Shown here: piece after piece, positions 1 through 6,753 of the stretch
Numbering within the stretch: the first letter of the stretch is position 1
How the letters are laid out: each line of letters opens with the position of its first letter
Virus record (IMG/VR): IMGVR_UViG_3300037485_000496
Span: 1 to 32,503 of that record
Strand: one strand, 5' to 3'
DNA: 32,503 nt
From: a virus
Notes under the pieces: model-generated
What the model was told of the DNA's origin: nothing
Databases searched by the model: none
Seen by the model: the letters and a program-made list of their open reading frames with translations, nothing else
Made by a program: the position numbers and the translations under genes

Positions 1-621
1 GTATATCCCGATTTCTTTATTGCCTAAGTGCCTTAAAAAGATTCTTTGGCTTGTTAAAAATATCTCAGTTTCTTTATAGTCATTGATTCTAACTAAAAAG
101 TCCTTTGCTCTTAGTATGGCCTCTTTAATACCTTCCTTATCCAGTTTCAGCTCTCTGTATTCCTCAGGTAGTTTAGTGACTATCTTTACCCAATCTTCGC
201 CAAAGTCCCTTATTAACCCCTGAGTAAATCCAATCGGGTTTCCTGATTTGTATAAGTTGTCAGCTACTGACTGCGAATAGATGTTATGTAAGTTAAATCT
301 TAAATGCGGGTAAGCACCTACTGAGTAATAGTGACCAGCTTGGTCGTTTGTTTTGTATTTTCTTCCTGAACTTATACAGTTGTGTCCTTCATCAATTGTT
401 CGGACTATCTTGTTTATTATTATCTGTAAGTCCTTGCGATAGTTAGAAATAGTCTTTGCTGATTCTCTTAGCTCTTTGCGTATCTTAACCTTTTCTTTTT
501 TCTCTGACTTGGCTTTAACCTGATTGCTTAGTTCAATTGCGCAGGCTGGTGAGCAAACTTGTTGAAGTGGTTTTGCTGGTTCAAAAGAGACTTTACAAAA
601 TTTGCACTTTTTAGGCTTCAT
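1..621 (-). CDS. NinG-like recombination protein, 3' end cut by window
   Basis: 207 codons without a stop, so the C-terminus lies beyond the window. N-terminal zinc motif CKFC at 6-9 and CSPAC at 23-27, then a NinG-like core: CISSGRKYKTNDQAGHYYS, LRFNLHNIYSQSVADN, YKSGNPIGFTQGLIRDFGEDW. NinG (lambda Rap) aids recombination and processing of joint molecules. In the canonical core the CISC and H.QCxxC cysteines bind zinc; here these are S, S and D, with Tyr for His. Likely a variant subfamily rather than a dead gene, because the frame is intact. Confidence 0.78.
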   Translation of the reverse strand, partial: MKPKKCKFCKVSFEPAKPLQQVCSPACAIELSNQVKAKSEKKEKVKIRKELRESAKTISNYRKDLQIIINKIVRTIDEGHNCISSGRKYKTNDQAGHYYSVGAYPHLRFNLHNIYSQSVADNLYKSGNPIGFTQGLIRDFGEDWVKIVTKLPEEYRELKLDKEGIKEAILRAKDFLVRINDYKETEIFLTSQRIFLRHLGNKEIGIY

Positions 622-623
622 AG

Positions 624-890
624 TTAGAATGGGATATTATCACCAACTCTTTTAACAAATTCCGAAATAGCTTTTTTTGTTAAAGTTTTAGCAGTTCCGA
701 TAAACTGGCGTGGCTGCTTTGCTTCCCTTTCCTCTTTGGTTTGATTCACATAGGCTGTTAAATCGTTGCCATAGTTGTCAGGTTCTTTTCTTTCAGTTAC
801 GCAAATAGAAAGGTATTGCTTACCATTTTTTGAAGTGAAGATTTTCTCTCTTGGAATGTCCGATAGACAAAGGTTAATATTAATGAGCAT
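624..890 (-). CDS. SSB-like small protein with acidic DNIPF tail
   Basis: 88 residues. The body (FTSKNGKQYLSICVTERK, YVNQTKEEREAKQPRQFIGTAKTL) is beta-rich and OB-like; the C-terminus VGDNIPF resembles the D-D-I-P-F tip of bacterial SSB that recruits partner proteins. It is half the usual SSB size, so it may be a reduced single-strand binder or an SSB mimic. It follows a terminator and overlaps no neighbour. ATG at 890 with A-rich leader. Confidence 0.55.
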   Translation of the reverse strand: MLININLCLSDIPREKIFTSKNGKQYLSICVTERKEPDNYGNDLTAYVNQTKEEREAKQPRQFIGTAKTLTKKAISEFVKRVGDNIPF

Positions 891-923
891 TTATATTTTG
901 AATTAGTTTTTTTAGTCTTTAAA

Positions 924-959
924 AAAAGGGTAGCCCTCTACCAAAGAAACTACCCTTTT
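924..959 (-). terminator. Intrinsic terminator
   Basis: AAAAGGGTAG (950-959 complement) pairs perfectly with CTACCCTTTT (924-933 complement) over 10 bp around a 16-base loop, followed by T run on the minus strand. It separates the replication genes from the SSB-like and NinG genes. The stem is symmetric with A/T tails on both sides, so it could work in both directions. Confidence 0.82.
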
Positions 960-972
960 AAAATTTTAATAT

Positions 973-1044
973 CTAATCTAAGCAATACAAAAATAATTCA
1001 TTGATTTCGTTTTCTTGTTGCAGTTGTAAACTTGTTTTGCACAT
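973..1044 (-). CDS. 23-residue ORF before the terminator
   Basis: ATG directly after the preceding stop (TAA then ATG). The product starts MCKTSLQLQQENEINELFL. A terminator follows. Very short, translation uncertain. The sequence AATGTGCAAAA at its start recurs at 3081, where it precedes only ten codons. Confidence 0.25.
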   Translation of the reverse strand: MCKTSLQLQQENEINELFLYCLD

Positions 1045-1419
1045 TTATAATTCAAGCACATTAATCTTATTTGATAAATCAAAATTCATTTGTTCAAGTT
1101 CAGCAATTCTTTCTTTTGCCTCATCTAATTTTGCAAGTGCGTACATCTCGGCAGTTAGCATCTGAGTAATAGTATCGTGAACTTTGTAAAGTATCTTTAA
1201 CTTTTCAATTTTAGCGTTCCTCTGACCTTCGTTTGGTATTTCGCTTATCTTATTTTCTGATTCGTTTAAAAAGTTTTCTAAGTCTATTACTGCTTGAATC
1301 CTTTGAGGTCTTCTCCCTATTCGTCTTTCTATGTCTGCCATTGCGTGATTGGTAAAAGTAAAGTTAATTTGTCGGTCTTGTTGAGCTTTGTAATACTCAT
1401 AGCGTTCTAAGTGGTTCAT
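1045..1419 (-). CDS. Coiled-coil protein of the replication operon
   Basis: 124 residues. The N-terminus is basic (MADIERRIGRRPQRI) and the rest is helical coiled coil ending AKERIAELEQMNFDLSNKINVLEL. Place after the ATPase suggests a replication accessory (loader or clamp-like), unproven. Confidence 0.6.
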   Translation of the reverse strand: MNHLERYEYYKAQQDRQINFTFTNHAMADIERRIGRRPQRIQAVIDLENFLNESENKISEIPNEGQRNAKIEKLKILYKVHDTITQMLTAEMYALAKLDEAKERIAELEQMNFDLSNKINVLEL

Positions 1420-1421
1420 AT

Positions 1422-2339
1422 TTAAAATGGTGTGTTAATTTGTAATCCGTTAAATGGAGTTTCTAAATAAAATCGTTCTCCTTGATTTTCGTAGTAGGCA
1501 TTCTTAAACACATCAAATGTAAGCCTTGCAGTTCCTTTTTCACCTTCTGCTCTTTTCTTTATTTTCCTGACGATTATCTGAGCCTCACTTGATTGCCTCC
1601 AGCCTTCTCCGTGTTCTTCATAGTCTCTATGTACACAAATTAAATTTAAAGCTTTAGCGTACCAAACACTACCGCCTTCAATTTCGTCAGGTCTTGGAGC
1701 TGGAGGGTACTTATCGCCTCCTCTCATATCAGGGTTTCTTGCGTGAGCTACTATGAAATTATGAGTATTGTTTTTTCTTGCGTGACGATTTACTCTTGGT
1801 AGTTGTTGCTTAAGGTATTCGGAAATAGTGTTAGTGTACTTATGTTCAATGTCGTTCCAGTTATCTACTGAGCTACTAAATATCCCGTAGTCTTTTATAG
1901 CCTCATCTGTAAGCTCCAGCCACTCATCAAAATCAAGTCCTTTCTCATCTACATCAATAACCTTAAAATAGTCAGTTACGAATGGCATAACACTATAAAG
2001 CTCTTTCTCCGTGATTTGGTAGTTAATACTGCGCTTATCAAAAGTCTTACCAGTTAGGCAGTGAATTATCTCTGCGTATATCTCATAGGCTGACCCAGTT
2101 TCAGGAGTGTAGATTAAACACTTCTTATTGTGCCGAGTTGCAAGTGCGCATAGTGACTGAATTAGGAATTGACTTTTACCACTTGTAGGGTGTCCGTAGA
2201 TAATTGTACTTCTACCTTCTTTGATTGAGTAGAGTTTATCCAAAGTAGGGAATCCTATTTTTAACCCAGCATTCTGTCCGAATTTGTGGAGATGGAATAT
2301 TTGTTCTTGTAGTTCGTTAGCTTGTATTATCTTTCCCAT
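1422..2339 (-). CDS. DnaB/RecA-like replicative ATPase
   Basis: 305 residues from ATG 2339. Walker A GHPTSGKS at 49-56, Walker B-like region around VIDVDEKGLDFDEWLEL, and a DnaB-like late motif (EIEGGSVWYAKALNLICVHRDY) with the conserved Arg/Asp pattern of helicase C-domains. Only the ATPase core is present; the N-terminal DnaB domain is lacking, as in many phage helicases. It probably unwinds or translocates DNA in the phage replisome. Ends three bases before the coiled-coil gene. Confidence 0.75.
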   Translation of the reverse strand: MGKIIQANELQEQIFHLHKFGQNAGLKIGFPTLDKLYSIKEGRSTIIYGHPTSGKSQFLIQSLCALATRHNKKCLIYTPETGSAYEIYAEIIHCLTGKTFDKRSINYQITEKELYSVMPFVTDYFKVIDVDEKGLDFDEWLELTDEAIKDYGIFSSSVDNWNDIEHKYTNTISEYLKQQLPRVNRHARKNNTHNFIVAHARNPDMRGGDKYPPAPRPDEIEGGSVWYAKALNLICVHRDYEEHGEGWRQSSEAQIIVRKIKKRAEGEKGTARLTFDVFKNAYYENQGERFYLETPFNGLQINTPF

Positions 2340-2341
2340 AA

Positions 2342-2947
2342 TTACCAAATTACTGGCTTCTCCTTAGCCTTGTCTTTATTCTCATCCTTAAACCAAACTC
2401 CCCTCATCTTTTGCTTCCAGTTTCTAACCTTATTACCTTTGCTATCCATCCAATTAGCATTGTCAGCATTATAGTAGTTAAAAGCATTTATTGCGGATGA
2501 CCTTGTATATCCGTGAAATTTAAAAAAATCAATTACTTCATCTAAACTCGGAGGTACAAATGCCTTATTATATTTGTTATTAATATCTTTGTTATTATGT
2601 ATGACACTTTTGTCATAGGGGGTTATGTCAGATTTGTCGTGGGGGGATGCAAAGTTTGTCATAGGGTCTAATACTACTAAAGCTCTGAAATCTAAGTTAC
2701 CATTTGAGTCTAAATTCATAACTCGGTTAACTATTTTTTTCTTTTCTAAGTTTGAAATGCACCTTTGAATTGTTCTCTCATCGCATCCCAATGACTCAGC
2801 TAAATAGTGATTATTTGCCCAGCAGTAACCTTTCTCATTTGATAGGTTATTAATTAAAGCAATTAAGAGCTTTCCTTTATCGTTTATGTCTTTTCTGCAT
2901 AATAGAGCCGAAGGAATAACGGCATAATAATTCTTTTGATTATTCAT
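2342..2947 (-). CDS. Replication-initiator-like HTH protein
   Basis: 201 residues from ATG 2947; a longer open frame to 2986 uses TTG and passes through the hairpin, so it is rejected. Residues 1-85 (YYAVIPSALLCRKDINDKGK, then AESLGCDERTIQRCISNLEK) form a winged-helix domain of the phage initiator (lambda O/DnaD) type. The C-terminal part (about 135-200: SLDEVIDFFKFHGY, YYNADNANWMDSKGN, RNWKQKMRGVWF) has the W/F-rich motif found in such proteins. It would bind the origin and load the downstream ATPase. It lies between the DnaA-IV-like gene and the ATPase. Confidence 0.7.
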   Translation of the reverse strand: MNNQKNYYAVIPSALLCRKDINDKGKLLIALINNLSNEKGYCWANNHYLAESLGCDERTIQRCISNLEKKKIVNRVMNLDSNGNLDFRALVVLDPMTNFASPHDKSDITPYDKSVIHNNKDINNKYNKAFVPPSLDEVIDFFKFHGYTRSSAINAFNYYNADNANWMDSKGNKVRNWKQKMRGVWFKDENKDKAKEKPVIW

Positions 2948-2953
2948 AAAAAA

Positions 2954-2988
2954 AATTGCCCTCGGCAGTAGTGGTGCTTCGGGCAATT
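2954..2988 (-). terminator. Terminator-like hairpin abutting a start codon
   Basis: AATTGCCC (2981-2988 on the complementary reading) pairs with GGGCAATT (2954-2961) around a 19-base loop and is followed by a run of T that ends exactly at the ATG at 2947. It looks like an intrinsic terminator placed as an attenuator directly before the initiator-like gene. It could reduce or condition its expression. Confidence 0.6.
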
Positions 2989-3033
2989 ATTTAATGCTTT
3001 ACTAATTTGATGGTCCACTACAATCATCAAACA

Positions 3034-3041
3034 CAAAAATA
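3034..3041 (-). promoter_or_regulatory. Possible -7 box only
   Basis: On the minus strand TATTTTTG matches TAnnTTTG exactly in the gap before the initiator-like gene, but the nearest TTG upstream is 26 bases away instead of about 19-20. Weak candidate. The rest of the gap 2989-3092 holds no gene, only a 10-codon ORF at 3081. Confidence 0.25.
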
Positions 3042-3092
3042 ACTTGTTTTAAAAAGGAGTAATACTACAACTTTTGCACATTATAACGGACT

Positions 3093-3353
3093 TTATAACT
3101 GATAGAACTTAGCTAAATCTCTACTCGCTTTGTTAGGCTTTAATTTGTAGCTCATAAACTTACCAGCTGTGCCGAACTTGGTCTTGAAGTGTTTTACTTC
3201 GCCTGAAATGTTGCAGCCATTCTCTCTAAATTCGTGTACTCTGGTAGCTAATTTCATTGAACCAGTAGCTTTAAAAGCTTTGATTAAGTCAATCTCTTGA
3301 CCGCTTAATAATAGGCTGAATATTGCAGCCTTTTGTGATTTGATTTTTTTCAT
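3093..3353 (-). CDS. HTH-type small protein (PF14090-like)
   Basis: 86 residues with KAAIFSLLLSGQEIDLIKAF, then TRVHEFRENGCNI, the winged-helix pattern of the HTH_39-like small phage proteins, which often carry ILA.L..G. ... A.RIH.LR..G.NI. Likely DNA-binding regulator or replication accessory. It is followed by an intergenic stretch 2989-3092 and a hairpin before the initiator-like gene. Confidence 0.65.
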   Translation of the reverse strand: MKKIKSQKAAIFSLLLSGQEIDLIKAFKATGSMKLATRVHEFRENGCNISGEVKHFKTKFGTAGKFMSYKLKPNKASRDLAKFYQL

Positions 3354-3562
3354 AATTTTTCTATTTCGGTTTTTACTTGATTCCAGTATTCACATCGTTT
3401 TGCATCTTGCGGGTAGTGTTCTTTAATGATTTCGTCAATGGCAATTAATACACATCTTTGTGCATAAAAAAACCCCATTTTAAACCCATCAAATTGTTCT
3501 GAATCTTCATCAATACCCATAAATTTATCTACTAACTCTTTTGCTTTTTCTTTTGGTGTCAT
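3350..3562 (-). CDS. Hypothetical helical small protein
   Basis: 70 residues: TPKEKAKELVDKFMGI, FYAQRCVLIAIDEIIKE and YWNQVKTEIEKL. This pattern is common in small proteins of Bacteroidota phages, function unknown. Overlap of 4 bases with both neighbours. Confidence 0.65.
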   Translation of the reverse strand: MTPKEKAKELVDKFMGIDEDSEQFDGFKMGFFYAQRCVLIAIDEIIKEHYPQDAKRCEYWNQVKTEIEKL

Positions 3563-3957
3563 AGTGTTTTAATTAAGTGCTGAAAGTTTTTAAAGGTTTG
3601 CATAAACATACGCTGGTTAATTTCAATCATTGAATCTACAAAATCCCTTGAATGTATTACCGTTGAATGGTGTTTACCTCCGAATGCGTAACCGATTTCG
3701 TTAAGAGATCCGAGCTGGTTCTGATAAGCAATATACCTTCCAATGTGTTTAACTTCAATTATCTCTCTTTTTCTTGATGTGCCTCTGATTTCATCATAAC
3801 TTAAACCGCTAATATTACTGAGTTCGTGGATAAGTAACCCAATATCATTTAGGTTGTCTTTGTCTTTCGTGTCCTTGATGTAATCAGCCCATTCGTTTAG
3901 TGTATTAAACTCGTATTTTTTAGCTAAGTGCTTTAAAAAGGGATTGTCAAATTTCAT
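3559..3957 (-). CDS. DnaA domain IV-like DNA-binding protein
   Basis: 132 residues. Residues 48-120 match DnaA domain IV: ISGLSYDEIRGTSRKREII, then HIGRYIAYQNQ and the DnaA-box reading signature GGKHHSTVIHS at 93-103. No AAA+ ATPase is present, so it cannot form a DnaA filament; it may bind phage origin boxes and act with the HTH and helicase proteins that follow. A decoy or host-origin regulator is the alternative. Adjoins the MazG-like gene. Confidence 0.82.
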   Translation of the reverse strand: MKFDNPFLKHLAKKYEFNTLNEWADYIKDTKDKDNLNDIGLLIHELSNISGLSYDEIRGTSRKREIIEVKHIGRYIAYQNQLGSLNEIGYAFGGKHHSTVIHSRDFVDSMIEINQRMFMQTFKNFQHLIKTL

Positions 3958-3958
3958 A

Positions 3959-4393
3959 TTAGTTTTTTATAAAAGTTCCGTTAATAGTAGTTCCTTTTCT
4001 GTCCTTGATTTCTTGCCAAGCTACTTCTAAACATTGAACCAAATCCAGTCCGTAAAAAAAACAAGCATCGTTTAAAAAGTTCATAGCAGAAGGGTTTACG
4101 AAGTCAGGACCTACTCGCCTAACAACATCGTGAAGATTAATAAAACCGATTGGTTTATAGGTATCGCTCAACTCTTGGCTGTTTCCTATCTGCTCTCCAA
4201 GTATTATCATAGTTACTGCAATGTCTCCAAACCCGTCAATAACTCCAGCAGAATCGTCTTTTAAAAGAGCTTTTGCAGTTTCGCCTATTTCCTCTAAGAA
4301 TTTAAGGTATTGATTAGTAGAGTTCTCTTTTTTGATTAACTCTCTTTCATTTGCCCAGTCAATAATGAGCTTTTTTAATTCGTTATAGTTCAT
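3959..4393 (-). CDS. MazG-like nucleotide pyrophosphohydrolase
   Basis: 144 residues. The metal-binding pattern EEIGETAKAL at 34-43 (EExxE) followed by DGFGDIAVTM with Asp residues (53-62) is the all-alpha NTP pyrophosphohydrolase (MazG/dUTPase-like) active site. It would hydrolyse NTPs or dNTPs to monophosphates and may control nucleotide pools or ppGpp during infection. Longer C-terminal part (about 70 residues) is not explained by the core fold. Overlap ATGA with the preceding gene. Confidence 0.75.
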   Translation of the reverse strand: MNYNELKKLIIDWANERELIKKENSTNQYLKFLEEIGETAKALLKDDSAGVIDGFGDIAVTMIILGEQIGNSQELSDTYKPIGFINLHDVVRRVGPDFVNPSAMNFLNDACFFYGLDLVQCLEVAWQEIKDRKGTTINGTFIKN

Positions 4394-4608
4394 TTGTTAA
4401 ATGTTTTATTATAATAATCTATTGAATCTTGATACATAACATCATTCTTATGTATACCATCTGCATAACCTTCTCCATAAGCATCTTCTACCTCCTCCTT
4501 GTGCATTTCTTTGGCTTCTTTTAAAATAGCATACCAATTTAATTTATCCTTTGGTGTTTCCCATAACTTATAGAATAACCATTCAATACTACTTTGTTTA
4601 TTGTTCAT
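4390..4608 (-). CDS. Hypothetical small protein
   Basis: 72 residues: IEWLFYKLW, then AKEMHKEEVEDAYGEGYADG and a C-terminal YYNKTFNK. Small proteins with a WL...L, EMHK.E..DAY.E.. and YYN.TF pattern are widespread in Bacteroidota phages. Strong Shine-Dalgarno. Function unknown. Confidence 0.65.
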   Translation of the reverse strand: MNNKQSSIEWLFYKLWETPKDKLNWYAILKEAKEMHKEEVEDAYGEGYADGIHKNDVMYQDSIDYYNKTFNK

Positions 4609-4834
4609 TGTTACCTCCTTGTAATATTAAATCACGAAGCCATTTTACACCAAATGCTATATGAGAAAAATTTGGATTATAATGTACCATTTCTTCTATC
4701 TCCTCATCAGTTGGTAGTTCAATTGGTGTGAGTGAATTGATAATTTCATCAAGATGTTTCCCATCTGAAAATGGATGTTCTGTTTGCCATAATGCTTTTT
4801 TCACTTGGTCTTCTGTATATAGTTTATTGCTCAT
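4598..4834 (-). CDS. Hypothetical small acidic protein
   Basis: 78 residues: LYTEDQVKKALWQTEHPF at the N-terminus, LTPIELPTDEEIEEM in the middle, FGVKWLRDLI at the end. The 'LYTEEQVRKA ... SLTPIELPSDEE' pattern is common in small proteins of Bacteroidota phages, function unknown. Confidence 0.65.
   Translation of the reverse strand: MSNKLYTEDQVKKALWQTEHPFSDGKHLDEIINSLTPIELPTDEEIEEMVHYNPNFSHIAFGVKWLRDLILQGGNNEQ
4614..4620 (-). promoter_or_regulatory. Strong Shine-Dalgarno site
   Basis: AAGGAGG ends five bases before the ATG at 4608 within the preceding coding sequence. It is nearly perfect and notable because most genes here have none. Confidence 0.55.
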
Positions 4835-5000
4835 TGTTAGGATTAATTAAAGATTTCATAATTTTAATTCCTTCTTGAATGCCTTGTTGTTTTGCTAACT
4901 CTAATTCTAATTGTCTGAGTCGTTCAGCTCCAGCTACTATCTCAGGAGTTGCTTGTTGGCTTATCGTTAAAGCCTCTAATAAAAATTGGATTGATGTCAT
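4824..5000 (-). CDS. 58-residue small protein coupled to the exonuclease
   Basis: ATGA overlap with the exonuclease stop at 4997-5000, stop inside the next gene. The product (MTSIQFLLEALTISQQATPE, then VAGAERLRQLELELAKQQG) is helical and Glu/Gln/Leu-rich. The tight junction supports a real gene. Unknown. Confidence 0.6.
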   Translation of the reverse strand: MTSIQFLLEALTISQQATPEIVAGAERLRQLELELAKQQGIQEGIKIMKSLINPNNEQ

Positions 5001-5608
5001 TTGAAATTGTTAATTAAGTTGTTATAAAATTCGTTTCTCATTTGAATTACTGGTTCGCCTTTTTCTAATAGTTCATCCGACCAGCCTTCTTTCTTTTGCA
5101 CCTTAGTTATTATCATTCTTTGTTTATGGTCAATTGGATAAACGATTCCATCATTAGACATTTTATTAGTTTCTAATAAGTAGGCGCATATATGCCATTC
5201 AGGTCTATCATAAAGAAACATATACATTTGACATTGATGATACTGCTGCTCATCTATCCCTTCGTGTAGATAGTCAAGCCATTTTTCTAAACTTGTAGGG
5301 CATTTAAAATCTACACCCCATTCAGGAGCGATACAATCAGCTGTCCCTCCATACTCCATATACATTTCAAAGTTAGGTTGGTACTCAGCATCCTTGCAGA
5401 AATGCTGCTGGTAGTACTCAAATGCTGTGCTTTCAACATTTTTACCGTGTTCAGTTTGCCAAGTATTATTTTCATCGTAAAACTTGAAGTACATTTGATT
5501 AGCTAACTGCTTGGCATAAGTCCTTTGACCCTTTTCTGCGCTTCTTTTTGGGAATAATACTGAGCATCTGCTACCAGTAATAAGTCCGAATCTGTTACTA
5601 TCAAACAT
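4997..5608 (-). CDS. YqaJ/lambda-exonuclease-type nuclease
   Basis: Processive 5'-3' exonuclease of phage recombination. In 203 residues: ITGSRCSVLFPK at 10-21, EHGKNVES, YGGTADCIAP with the first metal-binding Asp, GVDFKCP with the D/E-x-K catalytic pair, and QQYHQCQMYMF with the conserved Gln/Tyr helix. These are the lambda-exo/YqaJ motifs in order. Works on linear or broken DNA ends to make 3' overhangs for annealing. No recognisable Beta/RecT/Erf annealing protein is in the window. Overlaps the next small gene by ATGA. Confidence 0.82.
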   Translation of the reverse strand: MFDSNRFGLITGSRCSVLFPKRSAEKGQRTYAKQLANQMYFKFYDENNTWQTEHGKNVESTAFEYYQQHFCKDAEYQPNFEMYMEYGGTADCIAPEWGVDFKCPTSLEKWLDYLHEGIDEQQYHQCQMYMFLYDRPEWHICAYLLETNKMSNDGIVYPIDHKQRMIITKVQKKEGWSDELLEKGEPVIQMRNEFYNNLINNFK

Positions 5609-5610
5609 AA

Positions 5611-5955
5611 TTAAGCTTTTTGATTTTTTACACGAAGAGCATCTACCATCTCACCGAATGCTCTGACTTTAGCTGAATAAATTATAATTGATTTGCCCAC
5701 CCAGTGTTCAATAAAAGGAGTATCTAATACCTTAGTAATGATTTTAGCATTAGTCTTATTAATAATCATTCCCTTTTGCCCTCCTTTGAAGTAACAAACG
5801 ATACATTCTTGAGTACCTTCAGCAGTCTTTACTTGTTCTTTTTGGACCTTCTCAATTGTGAGCTTTAATTCTTGGTTAGGTTGCAGGATTTCGGCTCCGA
5901 TATAGTTCGGATTAGTTAGCTTCTTCCAGTGTGTTAGTGGTGTTTCTGTTGCCAT
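5611..5955 (-). CDS. Conserved-type protein paired with the exonuclease
   Basis: 114 residues: HWKKLTNPNYIGAEIL, then a beta-rich region (NQELKLTIEKVQKEQ), MIINKTNAKIITKVL and HWVGKSIIIYSAKVRAFGEM. This family with K.LTNP.Y.GA and GK.I.LY...V.AFGE motifs is frequent beside YqaJ/lambda-type exonucleases in Bacteroidota phages. The beta-rich core could be an OB fold, suggesting single-strand DNA binding, but this is inference. Ends two bases before the exonuclease start. Confidence 0.6.
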   Translation of the reverse strand: MATETPLTHWKKLTNPNYIGAEILQPNQELKLTIEKVQKEQVKTAEGTQECIVCYFKGGQKGMIINKTNAKIITKVLDTPFIEHWVGKSIIIYSAKVRAFGEMVDALRVKNQKA

Positions 5956-6199
5956 AAAATTTTAAATTAGTGAATTTGTTAATTTCTGATTGAATTGAAT
6001 CTAATAAGTCGTTCTTTTGCTGCCAGTCTTGAAGTGCTTGACCAAGTGCGGTGTAGTCTTCTTCAGTTGCTTTCTTTGAGTTGAGTTTTTTTCTTAGTGC
6101 GTTGTAGTTTTTCCAAGCCAGTACTAAATCATCTTTTGCGGCCTGAAGTCTGTATCGCATTTCTAACTTTTCAGGGTACTTAGATTTAAGCTTGTTCAT
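5912..6199 (-). CDS. Coiled-coil small protein
   Basis: 95 residues, mostly helix with heptad-like charged residues (MRYRLQAAKDDLVLAWKNYN and LRKKLNSKKATEEDYTALG). It lies immediately before the 114-residue companion of the exonuclease and overlaps it by 44 bases. Unknown function, possibly a recombination accessory. Confidence 0.55.
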   Translation of the reverse strand: MNKLKSKYPEKLEMRYRLQAAKDDLVLAWKNYNALRKKLNSKKATEEDYTALGQALQDWQQKNDLLDSIQSEINKFTNLKFYGNRNTTNTLEEAN

Positions 6200-6377
6200 A
6201 AATTTGGAATTTGTTAAATGTTGTTAAGTTGAGTTCTTGCGTAACTCGTTGAATTAAACCATCTGCCTGAATTTTTTTGCAAATGTTTTTATCTTGAATT
6301 GCAAATGTTCTCAATCTCTGCAATCTTAAGTATCGGTTAATTAGTATTTGATTCATTTCTAAAAGGGTTTGCTGCAT
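6186..6377 (-). CDS. Hypothetical small basic protein
   Basis: 63 residues from ATG 6377 (MQQTLLEMNQILINRYLRLQ); an ATG at 6356 would reduce the 41-base overlap with the preceding gene to 20. Helical, basic, no motif. Overlaps the next gene by 14 bases. Confidence 0.5.
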   Translation of the reverse strand: MQQTLLEMNQILINRYLRLQRLRTFAIQDKNICKKIQADGLIQRVTQELNLTTFNKFQIYEQA

Positions 6378-6570
6378 TATAAATTAAAAATCTTAGTTCA
6401 TTGTCTCTGCCTTTTTGTTCTTGCTGGTTTTGCATCTCAAGTAGCTTTAACTCGGCAGCAAAGTTCCAAAGTCCTAAATCTTCTGCAATTTCTAAACATT
6501 TAGGAAAGTCTTTCTCCCCCATTGAGTACCATTCCATAATGGTATCTTCTGCGAATTGTTCAAGTGTCAT
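6337..6570 (-). CDS. Hypothetical small protein
   Basis: 77 residues, acidic and helical (MTLEQFAEDTIMEWYSMGE, then FPKCLEIAEDLGLWNFAAEL). No motif recognised. Overlaps its neighbours. The opposite-strand open frame here is a shadow. Confidence 0.55.
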   Translation of the reverse strand: MTLEQFAEDTIMEWYSMGEKDFPKCLEIAEDLGLWNFAAELKLLEMQNQQEQKGRDNELRFLIYNAANPFRNESNTN

Positions 6571-6752
6571 ATTTCATTTTTTAAGCGTTCTACTTCATTT
6601 TCGTAGGCTGAACAAATTGAACCTATTGAATATGTCATTGACTCAATTAGCCTTGTTATAACTGGTATAAGTTCTTGCGTTGAAATTCCATCGCTTAATT
6701 CAACTGAATGCTTAATACCATAAACTTCAAAAGTGATTTTCATTTTTTCCAT
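6567..6752 (-). CDS. Hypothetical small protein
   Basis: 61 residues from ATG 6752 (MEKMKITFEVYGIKHSVELS); a second ATG at 6743 is possible. The N-terminus is beta-rich and the C-terminus is a helix (SAYENEVERLKNEI). ATGA junction with the next gene. Unknown function. Confidence 0.55.
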   Translation of the reverse strand: MEKMKITFEVYGIKHSVELSDGISTQELIPVITRLIESMTYSIGSICSAYENEVERLKNEI

Positions 6753-6753
6753 T

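Noticed and set aside
2948-2986. N-terminal extension of the initiator-like protein from a TTG
   Set aside because: It would translate through the terminator-like hairpin; the ATG at 2947 gives a normal family start.
3049-3060. Plus-strand AAAAAGGAGT as a Shine-Dalgarno
   Set aside because: It is on the plus strand with no following open frame; incidental.
3052-3081. Ten-codon ORF MCKSCSITPF
   Set aside because: Too short, ends in a gap, and has no coupling to a neighbour.
6401-6661. Plus-strand open frame of 86 codons
   Set aside because: Antisense to two small minus-strand genes that are tightly joined by ATGA to their neighbours; no plus-strand promoter or other plus genes.
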